This document shows, piece by piece, positions 23,722 to 32,087 of a DNA stretch of 64,000 nt. Source of the stretch: Bogoriella caseilytica (GTDB lineage Bacteria > Actinomycetota > Actinomycetes > Actinomycetales > Actinomycetaceae); contig NZ_RKHK01000001.1 of the NCBI RefSeq assembly GCF_003752405.1, positions 2,294,001 to 2,358,000 of the forward strand. Direction: 5' to 3'. Made by a program: the position numbers and the translations under genes. Within the stretch, counting starts at the first letter, position 1. Each line of letters begins with the position of its first letter. The notes under the pieces were generated by a model that did no database searches, was not told where the DNA came from, and saw only the letters and a list, made by a program, of their open reading frames with translations.

Positions 23722-24852
23722 TCAGCCGACCGGGGAGATGCCCAGGGAGCGGCCCGCCAGGCCGCGGGAGCGGTGCGAGAGGGTGCGCGAGAGGGAGCGC
23801 AGCGACTCGGTGGCGGGAGAGTCCTCCTCACGCAGCACAAGCGGCGTGCCGGTGTCCGAGGCCTCGCGCAGCGCCATCTCCAGTGGCACCTGGGCCAGGA
23901 GCGGTACGTCGTAGCCGAGCTCCTTGCTGAGCTCCTCCGAGACTCGCTGGCCGCCACCGGAGCCGAAGAGTTCCACGCGCGAGCCGTCGGGCTGGGCGAG
24001 CCAGGACATGTTCTCTACCACCCCGACCACCCGCTGCTTGGTCTGCTCGGCGATGATGCCGGCGCGCTGAGCCACTTCGGCCGCCGCCACCTGCGGGGTG
24101 GTGACCACGAGGATCTCGGAGTTCGGCAGCATCTGCGCCACGGAGATGGCGATGTCGCCGGTGCCCGGGGGCAGGTCCAGCAGCAGCACGTCCAGATCGC
24201 CCCAGAACACGTCGGAGAGGAACTGCTGGAGGGCGCGGTGCAGCATGGGGCCGCGCCAGACCACGGGGCGCCCACCCTGGGTGAACATCCCGATGGAGAT
24301 GACCTTCACGTCCTTGGCCACCGGGGGCAGGATCATGTCATCGACCTTGGTGGGGGAGTGCGTGACCCCGAGCATGCGGGGGATGGAGAAGCCGTAGATG
24401 TCGGCGTCGACCACACCCACCTTCAGTCCTTCGGCGGCCATGGAGGCCGCGAGGTTGGCGGTCACCGAGGACTTGCCCACCCCGCCCTTGCCGGAGGTGA
24501 CCGCGTAGATGCGGGTGAGCGACCCGGGCTTCGAGAAGGGGATCTCCGGCTCGGCGGCGCCGCCACGCAGAAACGAGCGCAGTTCCTTGCGCTGCTCCTC
24601 GCTCATCACGCCCATCTCCACCTCGACGGCGCTGACGCCCTCAAGATGGGAGACGGCGTTCTTCACGTCCTTGGTGATGGTGTCCTTCAGCGGGCATCCG
24701 GATGTGGTCAGGTCGATGCCGACCACCACGGTGCCGCCCTCAGCGACCTCGACCGAGCGGACCATCTTCAGCTCGGTGATGGGGCGGCGGATCTCGGGGT
24801 CGATGACCTTCTCGAGCTCGGCCTCAACGCGTTCCACAGTGGGGGCACTCAT
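23722..24852 (-). CDS. mrp: Mrp/NBP35-family iron-sulfur cluster carrier ATPase
   Basis: 376 residues. An N-terminal MIP18/DUF59 domain (about 1-95) with the conserved SGCPLKD precedes a P-loop domain with the deviant Walker A SGKGGVGKSS, the VVDADIYGFSIPRMLG block and DLPPGTGD. Mrp proteins bind and deliver Fe-S clusters to apoproteins in the cytosol. The CxxC used for cluster binding in many homologues is not present in the C-terminal part; ENMSWLAQPDG replaces the usual ENMS-xxC region. The ATG at 24852 is chosen from the TACGAT box 7 bases upstream. Confidence 0.93.
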   Translation of the reverse strand: MSAPTVERVEAELEKVIDPEIRRPITELKMVRSVEVAEGGTVVVGIDLTTSGCPLKDTITKDVKNAVSHLEGVSAVEVEMGVMSEEQRKELRSFLRGGAAEPEIPFSKPGSLTRIYAVTSGKGGVGKSSVTANLAASMAAEGLKVGVVDADIYGFSIPRMLGVTHSPTKVDDMILPPVAKDVKVISIGMFTQGGRPVVWRGPMLHRALQQFLSDVFWGDLDVLLLDLPPGTGDIAISVAQMLPNSEILVVTTPQVAAAEVAQRAGIIAEQTKQRVVGVVENMSWLAQPDGSRVELFGSGGGQRVSEELSKELGYDVPLLAQVPLEMALREASDTGTPLVLREEDSPATESLRSLSRTLSHRSRGLAGRSLGISPVG

Positions 24853-24859
24853 GCCCTCC

Positions 24860-24865
24860 ATCGTA
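24860..24865 (-). promoter_or_regulatory. Probable leaderless -10 box of mrp
   Basis: Minus-strand TACGAT followed by 7 bases and the ATG at 24852. It decides against two ATGs upstream in the same frame (24861 and 24885). Confidence 0.55.
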
Positions 24866-24972
24866 GGCGCGAGCGGCCCTTCCATGCGGGCGCGGGAAGG
24901 TGGGGCGGGCCACGGACTACGCGCTGCGCGAAGTCGTTGGCGTCACAGCCCGGCGCAGAGGATGATCAGCGT

Positions 24973-25761
24973 ATGGCCCTGCCCGGAAGTCAACGTCAGC
25001 CCACCATGGTCCCCACCCTGCCCACTGGGTCGGAGATCGCCTCCTACGGCACCTACCTCGAGGCACAGAAGGCGGTGGACTACCTCTCTGATGAGTCCTT
25101 CGCCGTCCAGCAGGTCACGATCGTGGGCACCGACCTGCGCATGGTCGAGCGCATCACCGGCCGGTTGAACTATCCACGCGTGGCTCTGGCCGGCGCGATG
25201 ACCGGCGCGTGGTTCGGCCTGCTGATCTCGCTGCTCATGTATCTCTTCACTCCCGATGGCGGTTTCCCGGTCCTGGCCGGTGTGCTCATCGGCGCGGCCT
25301 TCGGCATCCTCTTCGCCGTCGTCTCTTACGCCATGACCGGCGGCAAGCGGGACTTCACCTCCGCCAGTCAGGTGGTCGCCTCGCGCTACGCGATTCTGTG
25401 CGATCCGCAGAGCGCGGGCGAGGCAAGCAGGCTGCTCACCCAGGGCGGCCACGCCGGGCGCGTGAGTCAGAAGGCCGCCCAGACCGCCGTGCCGGCTCCC
25501 TCGGCAGGTGCCCAGCCCGCTGCGCCGGGTCAGCCTGGTCCGTACGGACAGACGGCCCCGGCGAGCGGATCTACCCCCGAAGCCAGTGACGCACCGGCAG
25601 AGCAGCCCGCCGAGAGCCGGCCTCCAGCGCCCCGCCCCGGCGCGGTGGGCGAGAAGCGTGAACGGCCCCGATACGGCCTGCGCTACGAGGATCTCGAACC
25701 CGGCGCGAGCCCGGCCGCGGAGCCTGAAGCGCCCCAGGACCGGACCGACAGCCCCCGATGA
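24973..25761 (+). CDS. General stress protein-like membrane protein (GSP17M-type domain)
   Basis: 262 residues. The N-terminal region SYGTYLEAQKAVDYLSDESF resembles the general stress protein 17M domain, here with two glycine-rich membrane helices (about residues 76-96 and 103-124) inserted and a disordered Pro/Ala-rich C-terminal half ending in RPRYGLRYEDLEPG. A related gene lies next to mrp in mycobacteria. Function unknown. The ATG at 24973 follows GATGAT by 6 bases; a second in-frame ATG at 25006 is possible. The next gene overlaps as ATGA. Confidence 0.8.
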   Translation: MALPGSQRQPTMVPTLPTGSEIASYGTYLEAQKAVDYLSDESFAVQQVTIVGTDLRMVERITGRLNYPRVALAGAMTGAWFGLLISLLMYLFTPDGGFPVLAGVLIGAAFGILFAVVSYAMTGGKRDFTSASQVVASRYAILCDPQSAGEASRLLTQGGHAGRVSQKAAQTAVPAPSAGAQPAAPGQPGPYGQTAPASGSTPEASDAPAEQPAESRPPAPRPGAVGEKRERPRYGLRYEDLEPGASPAAEPEAPQDRTDSPR

Positions 25762-26597
25762 GCGCTGCGCCCGAACCTGTCCGGCGGATTCCGGTGGGGC
25801 TGTCCTCGTCCTCGGTCTATCCCGGCGGGATCGAAGCGACCTTCCAGGCGGCACGCGACCTCGGCTACGACGGCGTGGAGGTCATGGTGCTGGCTGACCC
25901 GCTCTCGCGGGACGGCGACGGCCTGTGCGAGCTCTCCGAGCGCTACGAGCTGCCGATCTTCGCGATCCACGCCCCCACCCTGCTGCTCACGCAGAACGTG
26001 TGGGGCTCCGATCCCTGGGACAAGGTCGACCGCGCCGCAGAACTCGCCCACCACGTGGGGGCGGAGACGGTCGTCATCCACCCGCCCTTCATCTGGCAAC
26101 GCCGTTATGCGGAGAACTTCGTGGGAGCGATCGCCGAGCGTGAGCGGCTCGACGGCATGCGGTTGGCCGTGGAGAACATGTTTCCCTGGCGGGCCAAGAC
26201 GGGGCGATGGCGTGAGCGAAGCATCCAGGCCTACGCCCCGGGGTGGGATCCGCTCGAGCACGACTACGGCTCGGTGACCCTCGACCTCTCGCATTCCGCC
26301 ACGGCCGGGTACAGCCCTGAGGAAACCCTCGCGATGGTCGATCAGCTCGGCGACCGGCTAGCGCACCTGCATCTGTGCGACGGCAGCCCGAACTTCAAGG
26401 ACGAGCACTGGCCCCCCGGGCAGGGCAATCAACCCTGCGACGAGGTGCTGCGCCGCCTGGCCGAGCGGGGATTCGGCGGCTCCGTGGTGGTGGAGCTGAA
26501 CACCCGGGGGAGGTCCTCGGTGGCGCGGCGCACGGCGCTGGCCGATTCGCTCGCCTTCGCTCGCGAGCACCTCGGGCAGTCGGTCCTGGAGCGCTGA
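25758..26597 (+). CDS. Sugar phosphate isomerase/epimerase family protein (AP endonuclease 2 fold)
   Basis: 279 residues forming a xylose isomerase-like TIM barrel: the strand starts IPVGLSSSSVYPGG, YDGVEVMV, IFAIHAPT, VIHPPF, LAVENM, VTLDLSHSA, LAHLHLCDG and VVVELNTRG carry the expected His, Glu and Asp metal ligands. The substrate of this large family cannot be told from sequence. It overlaps the stress-protein gene as ATGA, so the pair is co-translated. Downstream is a hairpin-bearing repeat element. Confidence 0.85.
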   Translation: MSAAPEPVRRIPVGLSSSSVYPGGIEATFQAARDLGYDGVEVMVLADPLSRDGDGLCELSERYELPIFAIHAPTLLLTQNVWGSDPWDKVDRAAELAHHVGAETVVIHPPFIWQRRYAENFVGAIAERERLDGMRLAVENMFPWRAKTGRWRERSIQAYAPGWDPLEHDYGSVTLDLSHSATAGYSPEETLAMVDQLGDRLAHLHLCDGSPNFKDEHWPPGQGNQPCDEVLRRLAERGFGGSVVVELNTRGRSSVARRTALADSLAFAREHLGQSVLER

Positions 26598-26640
26598 CCT
26601 GGCGCTCGCCCCAGCCGGTTCGTTGCCTCTCGCGGGCCGG

Positions 26641-26753
26641 TTCGTTGCCGATCACGCCCCTATAGGGGCGATATCGGCAACCGATCTGCTCGAACGGTGG
26701 GATCGGGTACCCGGCTGGCCCGCGGCTCACTCCGCGCGCAGGGATGCCATCCA
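26641..26753. repeat. Copy 1 of a duplicated segment: hairpin plus remnant of a pepP 3' end
   Basis: It begins with TTCGTTGCCGATC and contains a hairpin at 26645-26680: outer arms TTGCCGAT/ATCGGCAA and a perfect inner palindrome CGCCCC-TATA-GGGGCG. About 35 bases later comes GGCCCGCGGCTCACTCCGCG, which read on the minus strand encodes SLRAE-stop, matching the last codons of the aminopeptidase P gene at 28374. The second copy is at 28289-28400. The hairpin probably terminates the isomerase transcript. Confidence 0.8.
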
Positions 26754-26782
26754 TACCTCGCCGTCGGCCCGCCGGAGAGCCC

Positions 26783-26788
26783 TAGGGT
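26783..26788 (+). promoter_or_regulatory. Probable leaderless -10 box of the esterase gene
   Basis: TAGGGT is followed by 6 bases and the ATG at 26795. Confidence 0.5.
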
Positions 26789-26794
26789 CGGGTC

Positions 26795-27652
26795 ATGACG
26801 ACCCGCATGCCCTTTCAGGCCCTGCCCGTGTCTCAGAGCGACGTGTCCTACGAACACGGCCCGGACTCCTTGCTGCGCGCGCCTGTGGAGCCCGGCCTCA
26901 CTGAAGAGATCTGGATCGATGGCAGTGATCGCTTCCCGGGCACGCGGCGGCGCATCTGGGTGCATCGTCCGGTCGGAAACTCGCCAGACGAGGAGTGCGC
27001 GGTGATGTTCTTCAATGACGGGTGGTGGTACCTGGACCCGGAGGGAGAGGTGCGCGGCGCCGTCGTGCTCGACAACCTCGCCGCGGCCGGCCACCTGCCT
27101 CCGATGATCGGTGTCTTCGTCGACCCGGGAGTCGTGGACGTCGATGGCGTCACCACGAAGCATCGCAACGCGGAGTACGACGCCTTCGACGAGAACTATG
27201 GCAGCTTCTTACTGGAAGAGGTTCTGCCCCTGGTCGAGGCGCGTCATCGGGTCTCAGCGGACCCCAGCCAGCGCGGGATCTGCGGGGGCAGCAGCGGAGG
27301 CAATGCGGCGGTGACCGCGGCGTGGTGCCGGCCCGATGGCATCGGCAGGGTGATCGCCTTCAACGCCAGCTTCGCCCAGATACCCGGCGGGAATCCGTAC
27401 CCCGCGCTCCTGGCGAGCGAGCCACGTCGGCCGATACGGGTCTTCCTGCACGCGGCCCACCGCGACCTGAACTGGAACTCGCGCCGGGACAACTGGTTCG
27501 CCGAGAATCTCGAGACAGCCGCGGCCTTCGCTCGGGCCGGGTACGACACCAGGCTGGTGACCGGCGACGGCGGGCCCAGCCCGAACCACGGCGGCGTACT
27601 CCTGCCCGACGCGCTGAGATGGCTATGGTCCGAGGATCCCCTGCCCCACTGA
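26795..27652 (+). CDS. Esterase of the PF00756 (enterochelin esterase/esterase D) family
   Basis: 285 residues, alpha/beta-hydrolase. The nucleophile elbow is GICGGSSGGNAAV with the catalytic serine in GGSSGG, and MFFNDGWWYLDPEGEV and GVFVDPG supply the typical strand-turn features; the C-terminal NHGGVLLPDALRWLW gives a candidate catalytic histidine. There is no signal peptide, and no siderophore genes are nearby, so the substrate is unknown. It is a single-gene transcript between two hairpins and belongs to the accessory part of the window. Confidence 0.85.
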   Translation: MTTRMPFQALPVSQSDVSYEHGPDSLLRAPVEPGLTEEIWIDGSDRFPGTRRRIWVHRPVGNSPDEECAVMFFNDGWWYLDPEGEVRGAVVLDNLAAAGHLPPMIGVFVDPGVVDVDGVTTKHRNAEYDAFDENYGSFLLEEVLPLVEARHRVSADPSQRGICGGSSGGNAAVTAAWCRPDGIGRVIAFNASFAQIPGGNPYPALLASEPRRPIRVFLHAAHRDLNWNSRRDNWFAENLETAAAFARAGYDTRLVTGDGGPSPNHGGVLLPDALRWLWSEDPLPH

Positions 27653-27770
27653 GATCAGGTCCAAGAGCCGCCGCTCTCTTGACCCAATTGGAGACGGCCG
27701 CTCAGGACCCGGCGTCCGAAGGTCCTGACCCACGGCGCCGGAAGGCCGTGCACCGGCGCACGTGGTCTCG

Positions 27771-27776
27771 TACCGT
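27771..27776 (+). promoter_or_regulatory. Probable leaderless -10 box of the GNAT gene
   Basis: TACCGT is followed by 6 bases and the ATG at 27783; it excludes the longer frame from 27762. Confidence 0.5.
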
Positions 27777-27782
27777 CGCGGG

Positions 27783-28313
27783 ATGGACATCGTCGCCTAC
27801 CGTGCGAGTCATCGCGAAGCCCTGCTGTCACTGTCGCTGCGGACCTGGGAGCCCGTCTTCGCCCAGTTGGAATCGGCAGTCCCCGCCTTCGTGTACGAAT
27901 CCTTCTACCCGGCCGGATGGCGTCAGCGTCAGGCGGAGGATCTTGGAGCGCTTCTTGATGGAGAGCCCGACAACATCCATGTCGCGCTGGTCGACGGCGA
28001 ACCTCGCGGGTGGGTGTGCACACGTCTGCATGCCGAGGACGCCATGGGCGAGGTCTACGTGCTCGCCACCGACCCCGACTTCCATGGCCAGGGAATCGGG
28101 CGCGCGCTCCTGCAGCAGGCAGAGAGCACGGCGCGCGCCGCCGGGATGCGCATGATCATGGCCGAGACGGGCGACGACCCCGGCCACGCACCCGCCCGCC
28201 GGGCATACGAGGGCACCGGGTTCCAGCGCTGGCCAGTGGCCCGCTACTTCAAGGACCTCGCCGGCACGACAGCGAGGGACGAGCCACATTCGTTGCCGAT
28301 CCCGCCCCTATGA
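27783..28313 (+). CDS. GNAT-family N-acetyltransferase
   Basis: 176 residues. The acetyl-CoA binding motif A is VYVLATDPDFHGQGIGRALLQQAE, and the C-terminal motif B region (PARRAYEGTGFQRWP) is also typical. Substrate unknown. The last codons and the TGA stop (28311-28313) lie inside the loop of a hairpin belonging to a repeat shared with 26641-26753, so the 3' end of this gene may have been remodelled by that duplication: the final residues HSLPIPPL are encoded by the repeat. Confidence 0.87.
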   Translation: MDIVAYRASHREALLSLSLRTWEPVFAQLESAVPAFVYESFYPAGWRQRQAEDLGALLDGEPDNIHVALVDGEPRGWVCTRLHAEDAMGEVYVLATDPDFHGQGIGRALLQQAESTARAAGMRMIMAETGDDPGHAPARRAYEGTGFQRWPVARYFKDLAGTTARDEPHSLPIPPL

Positions 28314-28400
28314 GGGCGAGATCGGCAACCGATTCGCACACAGCGCGGACCGGGCATCCGCTTGGCCCGCGGCTCACTCCGCGCGCAGATCCGCGATCCA
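28289..28400. repeat. Copy 2 of the duplicated segment: hairpin plus the true 3' end of pepP
   Basis: The hairpin 28293-28328 (TTGCCGAT/ATCGGCAA outside, CGCCC/GGGCG inside) lies between the convergent GNAT and pepP genes and probably terminates both. From 28362 the sequence GGCCCGCGGCTCACTCCGCG is identical to copy 1 and here is the genuine end of pepP. Confidence 0.8.
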
Positions 28401-29945
28401 CGCCTCGATGTCCTCCACCCGGCGGGGGATATGCGCTGAGAGGTTCTCGATCGAGCCGTCCTCGCGGACGAGGACGTCGTCCTCGATGCGCACCCCGATA
28501 CCGCGCAACTCCTCGGGCACCTTGAGGTCATCGGCCCGGAAGTACAGGCCCGGCTCGATGGTGAAGACCATACCGGGCTCGAGCGGCGCCTCGAGGTACA
28601 TCTCGCGGCGGGCCTGGGCGCAGTCGTGCACGTCCATGCCCAGGTGGTGGCTGGTGCCGTGGACCATCCAGCGGCGGTGGAACTGGCCCTCGGGGGTCAG
28701 GGATTCCGCGGCGCTGGCCGGCAGCATGCCCCACTCCTCCAAGCGGGCGGCGATCACCTCCATGGCGGCGGCGTGTACCTCGCGGAAGCGGGTGCCGGGC
28801 TGGCCGGCGCGCTCGAAGGCGGCGTCGGCGGCGTCGAGCACAGCCTGGTAGACCTTGCGCTGCGGCTCGGTGAAACGGCCATCGACCGGGATGGTGCGGG
28901 TGATGTCGGCGGTGTAGAGCGAATCGACCTCCACGCCGGCGTCCACCAGGATCAGCTCGCCCGGCCGGACCTGGCCGTCGTTGCGGATCCAGTGCAAGGT
29001 GTTGGCGTGATTGCCGGAGGCGGCAATGGTGTCGTAACCGACGCCGTTGCCTTCCTCGCGGGCACGAGCCTCGAAGGCGCCCTCGACCACGCGCTCGCCG
29101 CGCGGGTGAGTGACGGCACGGGGCAGGTTGCGGATGATCTCGGCGAAGCCGCGACCGGTGGCGTTCACGGCCGCGCGCATCTGCTCGATCTCGAAGGGGT
29201 CCTTACGTAGCCGCAGCTCCGACAGGGAAGTGGCCAGCTCCGCGTCGGCCTCGGCCGCGGTCTCACTCATGCCGGCCTGCTGGCGCACCTCGGCCACCTG
29301 CGCCTCGACGGACGCATCCGACTGCGGGACCACGCGGACCGAGACATGCCCGGCGCCGACGTCCTTGGCGATCGCGTCGGGCAGGGTCTCGATGTGCTCG
29401 GCACGCAGCCCGGTGACGGCGGAGACCTCGGCGAGCGAGGGGCGCTCACCCACCCACAGCTCGCCGTAGCGGGCGTTGGCATAGAACTCTTCGGTGTTCT
29501 TGCCGGCGCGGGGGCGGAAGTAGAGCACGGCGTCGTGCGTGGGAGCCTCGGAGTCGGCGCTACCGGCCTCCGCGCCGTCGACCGGGTGCAGCACCAGGAC
29601 GGCGTCGGGCTCCTCGTCCTTGCCCAGGCCGGTCAGGTGCGCGAAGGCGGTGTGCGGGCGGAAGCGGTAGTCGGTGTCGTTCGAGCGGGTCTTGAACTCC
29701 CCGGCGGGAATGACCAGGCGTTCGCCGGGGAAGAGCCGGCCGATCGCCGCCCGGCGCTCGGCGGCAAAGTCAGCCGCGGCAGAGCGCTCGGGCAGTCCGC
29801 CTGGCCGCTCAGCCCACCCCTCGGCGATGAAGGCGCGGAAGGCCGGGGAACTCGGCCGCTGGGAGCGGTTGGAGCCGCGTTCCTCCAGCGGCTGGTCCTC
29901 GGAATCGGTGCTGGCAGCGGTCTCGGCGGTGTGCTGGTCAGTCAT
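28374..29945 (-). CDS. pepP: Xaa-Pro aminopeptidase (M24B, aminopeptidase P)
   Basis: 523 residues. It removes an N-terminal residue preceding proline. The N-terminal creatinase-like domain (about 50-240, SNDTDYRFRPHTAFAHLTGL) is followed by the pita-bread catalytic domain with the metal ligands in LVDAGVEVDSLYTADITRTI (two Asp), the histidine of HGTSHHLGMDVHD, and the glutamates of TIEPGLYF and RIEDDVLV. It is cytosolic; an Asp/Glu/Ser-rich N-terminus of about 45 residues precedes the domain. The ATG at 29945 is chosen because the frame upstream is Arg-rich and unlike the family. Confidence 0.94.
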   Translation of the reverse strand: MTDQHTAETAASTDSEDQPLEERGSNRSQRPSSPAFRAFIAEGWAERPGGLPERSAAADFAAERRAAIGRLFPGERLVIPAGEFKTRSNDTDYRFRPHTAFAHLTGLGKDEEPDAVLVLHPVDGAEAGSADSEAPTHDAVLYFRPRAGKNTEEFYANARYGELWVGERPSLAEVSAVTGLRAEHIETLPDAIAKDVGAGHVSVRVVPQSDASVEAQVAEVRQQAGMSETAAEADAELATSLSELRLRKDPFEIEQMRAAVNATGRGFAEIIRNLPRAVTHPRGERVVEGAFEARAREEGNGVGYDTIAASGNHANTLHWIRNDGQVRPGELILVDAGVEVDSLYTADITRTIPVDGRFTEPQRKVYQAVLDAADAAFERAGQPGTRFREVHAAAMEVIAARLEEWGMLPASAAESLTPEGQFHRRWMVHGTSHHLGMDVHDCAQARREMYLEAPLEPGMVFTIEPGLYFRADDLKVPEELRGIGVRIEDDVLVREDGSIENLSAHIPRRVEDIEAWIADLRAE

Positions 29946-30181
29946 GCCGCCATGATCGCATCCCGCAGGCGCCGCGCGAGCCCCCGGGGACCCTCCCAGG
30001 GTTCCCGGCGCAGCGCGCGCCACCACCTCGCGATTGTGCGCAGTAGACGTCGCTCTCAGCTCCCGCCGGGCCCGCCATTCCGACATCTGCTGAGCACAAA
30101 CGCGGAGGGGGGCGGGAGGCTTCTGAGGGCGGGCGCGGCACTCCACGCCCCCGCTCCTCGAGCAGCCATCACGCCGGGCTC

Positions 30182-30187
30182 TACGAT
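30182..30187 (+). promoter_or_regulatory. Probable leaderless -10 box of the PHP phosphoesterase gene
   Basis: TACGAT is followed by 6 bases and the GTG start at 30194. The remaining 235 bases back to pepP hold nothing else I recognise. Confidence 0.5.
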
Positions 30188-30193
30188 GAGCGG

Positions 30194-31057
30194 GTGCCTG
30201 CAGCTGACTCCGACCGGCGGATCGATCTCCACACCCATTCATCCGTCTCGGATGGCACCCAGCGGCCGTCCGCTCTGATGGCGTCCGCAGCAATCGCCGG
30301 CCTGGACGTTGTCGCCCTGACCGATCACGACACCACCGGTGGTTGGGCCGAAGCGGCCGCGGCCGTCCCGCGCACCGGCGTGGCCCTGGTGCGGGGCACG
30401 GAGATCTCATGCAAGGCCGAGGGTCTCTCGGTCCACTTGCTCTCCTACCTGCACGACCCCGCGCATCCGGCGCTCGCCCAGGAGCTTGAGCGCTCGCGCG
30501 CCTCGCGCCTGATCCGGGCCGAGGAGATGGTCAACCGGATCGCCGAGGACTACCCCATCACCTGGGAGGACGTGCGCGCCCAGACCGCCGACGGCGCCAC
30601 CATCGGGCGCCCACATATCGCCGACGCTCTCGTGGTGGCCGGTGTGGTCGAGGACCGCGCCGAAGCCTTCGCCTCGGTGCTCACTCCACGCACCGCCTAC
30701 TACGTGCGCTACTACGCCCCCGAAGCCACCGAGGTCATCGAGGCGGTCCTGGAAGCAGGTGGCGTGCCGGTGATTGCCCACCCCCGTGCCGGGGTGCGCG
30801 GCCGGGTGGTCTCGGATGCGGCCATCGCCGAGATGGCCGAGGCCGGTCTGATGGGCTTGGAGGTCCATCACCGCGATCACACGGCAGCCGAGCGCGCTCA
30901 GCTCACCGCGCTGGCCACTGCGCTCGGATTGGCCTGCACCGGCTCGAGCGACTACCACGGCGCCGGTAAGCCGAACCGGCTCGGCGAGAATCTCACCGAG
31001 CCCGCGGTGTTCGAGCAGATCGAAGCAGCAGGTCGTCTGAAGGTGGTGCGGCCATGA
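30194..31057 (+). CDS. PHP-domain phosphoesterase (TrpH/RNase AM-like)
   Basis: 287 residues from a GTG. The four PHP metal-binding motifs are present: DLHTHSSVSDG, VALTDHDTTGGW, HPRAG and SSDYHG. Homologues (E. coli YciV/TrpH) are 5'-3' exonucleases that use 3',5'-bisphosphates and short RNA 5' ends, so a nucleotide or RNA phosphoesterase role is likely. It overlaps marC as ATGA. Confidence 0.9.
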   Translation: MPAADSDRRIDLHTHSSVSDGTQRPSALMASAAIAGLDVVALTDHDTTGGWAEAAAAVPRTGVALVRGTEISCKAEGLSVHLLSYLHDPAHPALAQELERSRASRLIRAEEMVNRIAEDYPITWEDVRAQTADGATIGRPHIADALVVAGVVEDRAEAFASVLTPRTAYYVRYYAPEATEVIEAVLEAGGVPVIAHPRAGVRGRVVSDAAIAEMAEAGLMGLEVHHRDHTAAERAQLTALATALGLACTGSSDYHGAGKPNRLGENLTEPAVFEQIEAAGRLKVVRP

Positions 31058-31701
31058 CCATCCACGACGTCGTCGACCTCACCCTGCTGGCCACGACCTT
31101 CCTCACGCTCTTCGTGATCATGGACCCGCTCGGGACTGTGCCGGTCTTCCTCGCGCTGACCCCGCGCGCTACCGCGGCGCAGCGGCGGCGCGCAGCGCTG
31201 CACGCCACGCTGGTGGCGTTTTCGGTCATCCTGGTCTTCACCCTCTTCGGGCAGTACATCCTCGGATTCCTGGGCATCTCGCTGCCAGCGCTGCAGCTCT
31301 CGGGCGGTCTGCTGTTGCTGCTGGTGGCCCTGGAACTCCTGATGGGCTGGGGCAGCCGCCCGGAGCCCACCGGGGAGATCGCCGAGGGAAAGGGGCCGCT
31401 GAACGTGGCGCTGGTGCCGCTGGGCACCCCGCTGCTGGCTGGCCCAGGTGCCATCGTCGCGGCCATGCTGGCCGTGCAGGAATCCGACGGCACAGCGGCG
31501 CCCCGCGTGGCGATCGGTATCGCCCTGGTGGCGGTCCACCTGTGCATCTACCTGGCCTTGCGCTTCGCGAACACCGTGCACCGGGTGCTCGGCGAAGGTG
31601 GCACAACCCTGGTCACCCGGCTGGCCGGTCTGCTCCTCGCAGCCATCGCGGTCCAGCTCATGGCCGACGCCGTTTTCGCCTTCATCGACGCCGAGCTCTA
31701 G
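31054..31701 (+). CDS. marC: MarC-family integral membrane protein
   Basis: 215 residues with six predicted membrane helices (about 9-28, 45-66, 72-92, 115-135, 143-163 and 185-208). Conserved features include FVIMDPLGTVPVFLALT and the LVPLGTPLLAGPGAI loop. MarC proteins are often named multiple antibiotic resistance or NAAT transporters, but no transport role is established. Co-translated with the PHP gene. The stop shares CTAG with a convergent frame and is followed by a 14-base-pair hairpin. Confidence 0.92.
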   Translation: MTIHDVVDLTLLATTFLTLFVIMDPLGTVPVFLALTPRATAAQRRRAALHATLVAFSVILVFTLFGQYILGFLGISLPALQLSGGLLLLLVALELLMGWGSRPEPTGEIAEGKGPLNVALVPLGTPLLAGPGAIVAAMLAVQESDGTAAPRVAIGIALVAVHLCIYLALRFANTVHRVLGEGGTTLVTRLAGLLLAAIAVQLMADAVFAFIDAEL

Positions 31702-32045
31702 GCCGCGCGGGCGGCTCCGGACGGCGCGATGCCGTCCGGAGCCGGCCTATCAACGTTCGCGGAGCACGCGGACCGGCTCCCATCACCGGTCTCTGCGTCC
31801 TCTTCGAGGTGTACGGACAACAGGCGCCAGCCAGCCTCCTCAGCTGAGACGCTCGGCCCGAAGGCCCCGGTGGGACTCCCAGCCACGATCCGGGCGTGAC
31901 GCTCTTTGACGCCCTGCTCGCTGAGTAGAAGCTTCACGCGCACCCCGGGGCGAAGTGCCCAGCGGTACGCCTGAACCTCTTCGTCGACGCTGAGTAGTGT
32001 GATCGAGCCAGAGAGGCGACTGAGCAGATTCTCGACGGTGTTCAT
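31698..32045 (-). CDS. Hypothetical protein (115 aa) downstream of the DEAD-box helicase gene
   Basis: An ATG-started frame 42 bases after the helicase stop. Residues 1-85 (SITLLSVDEEVQAYRWALRP onward) look like an ordinary globular sequence with non-random composition, and third-position GC is lower than in neighbours, hinting at acquired or relaxed sequence. I recognise no domain. There is no convincing ribosome-binding site. The last 20 codons run through the marC terminator hairpin (31712-31744), so the true protein may be shorter or this may be a decaying gene. Confidence 0.5.
   Translation of the reverse strand: MNTVENLLSRLSGSITLLSVDEEVQAYRWALRPGVRVKLLLSEQGVKERHARIVAGSPTGAFGPSVSAEEAGWRLLSVHLEEDAETGDGSRSACSANVDRPAPDGIAPSGAARAA
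31712..31744. terminator. Perfect 14-bp hairpin after marC
   Basis: CGGCTCCGGACGGC (31712-31725) pairs without mismatch with GCCGTCCGGAGCCG (31731-31744) around loop GCGAT, starting 10 bases after the marC stop. There is no T-run. It is the strongest hairpin in the window and is symmetrical enough to act on both strands. Confidence 0.85.
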
Positions 32046-32087
32046 ACGCGATCCGGTCAGACGCCTCGACGTCGTCCGGCCGGAAGC

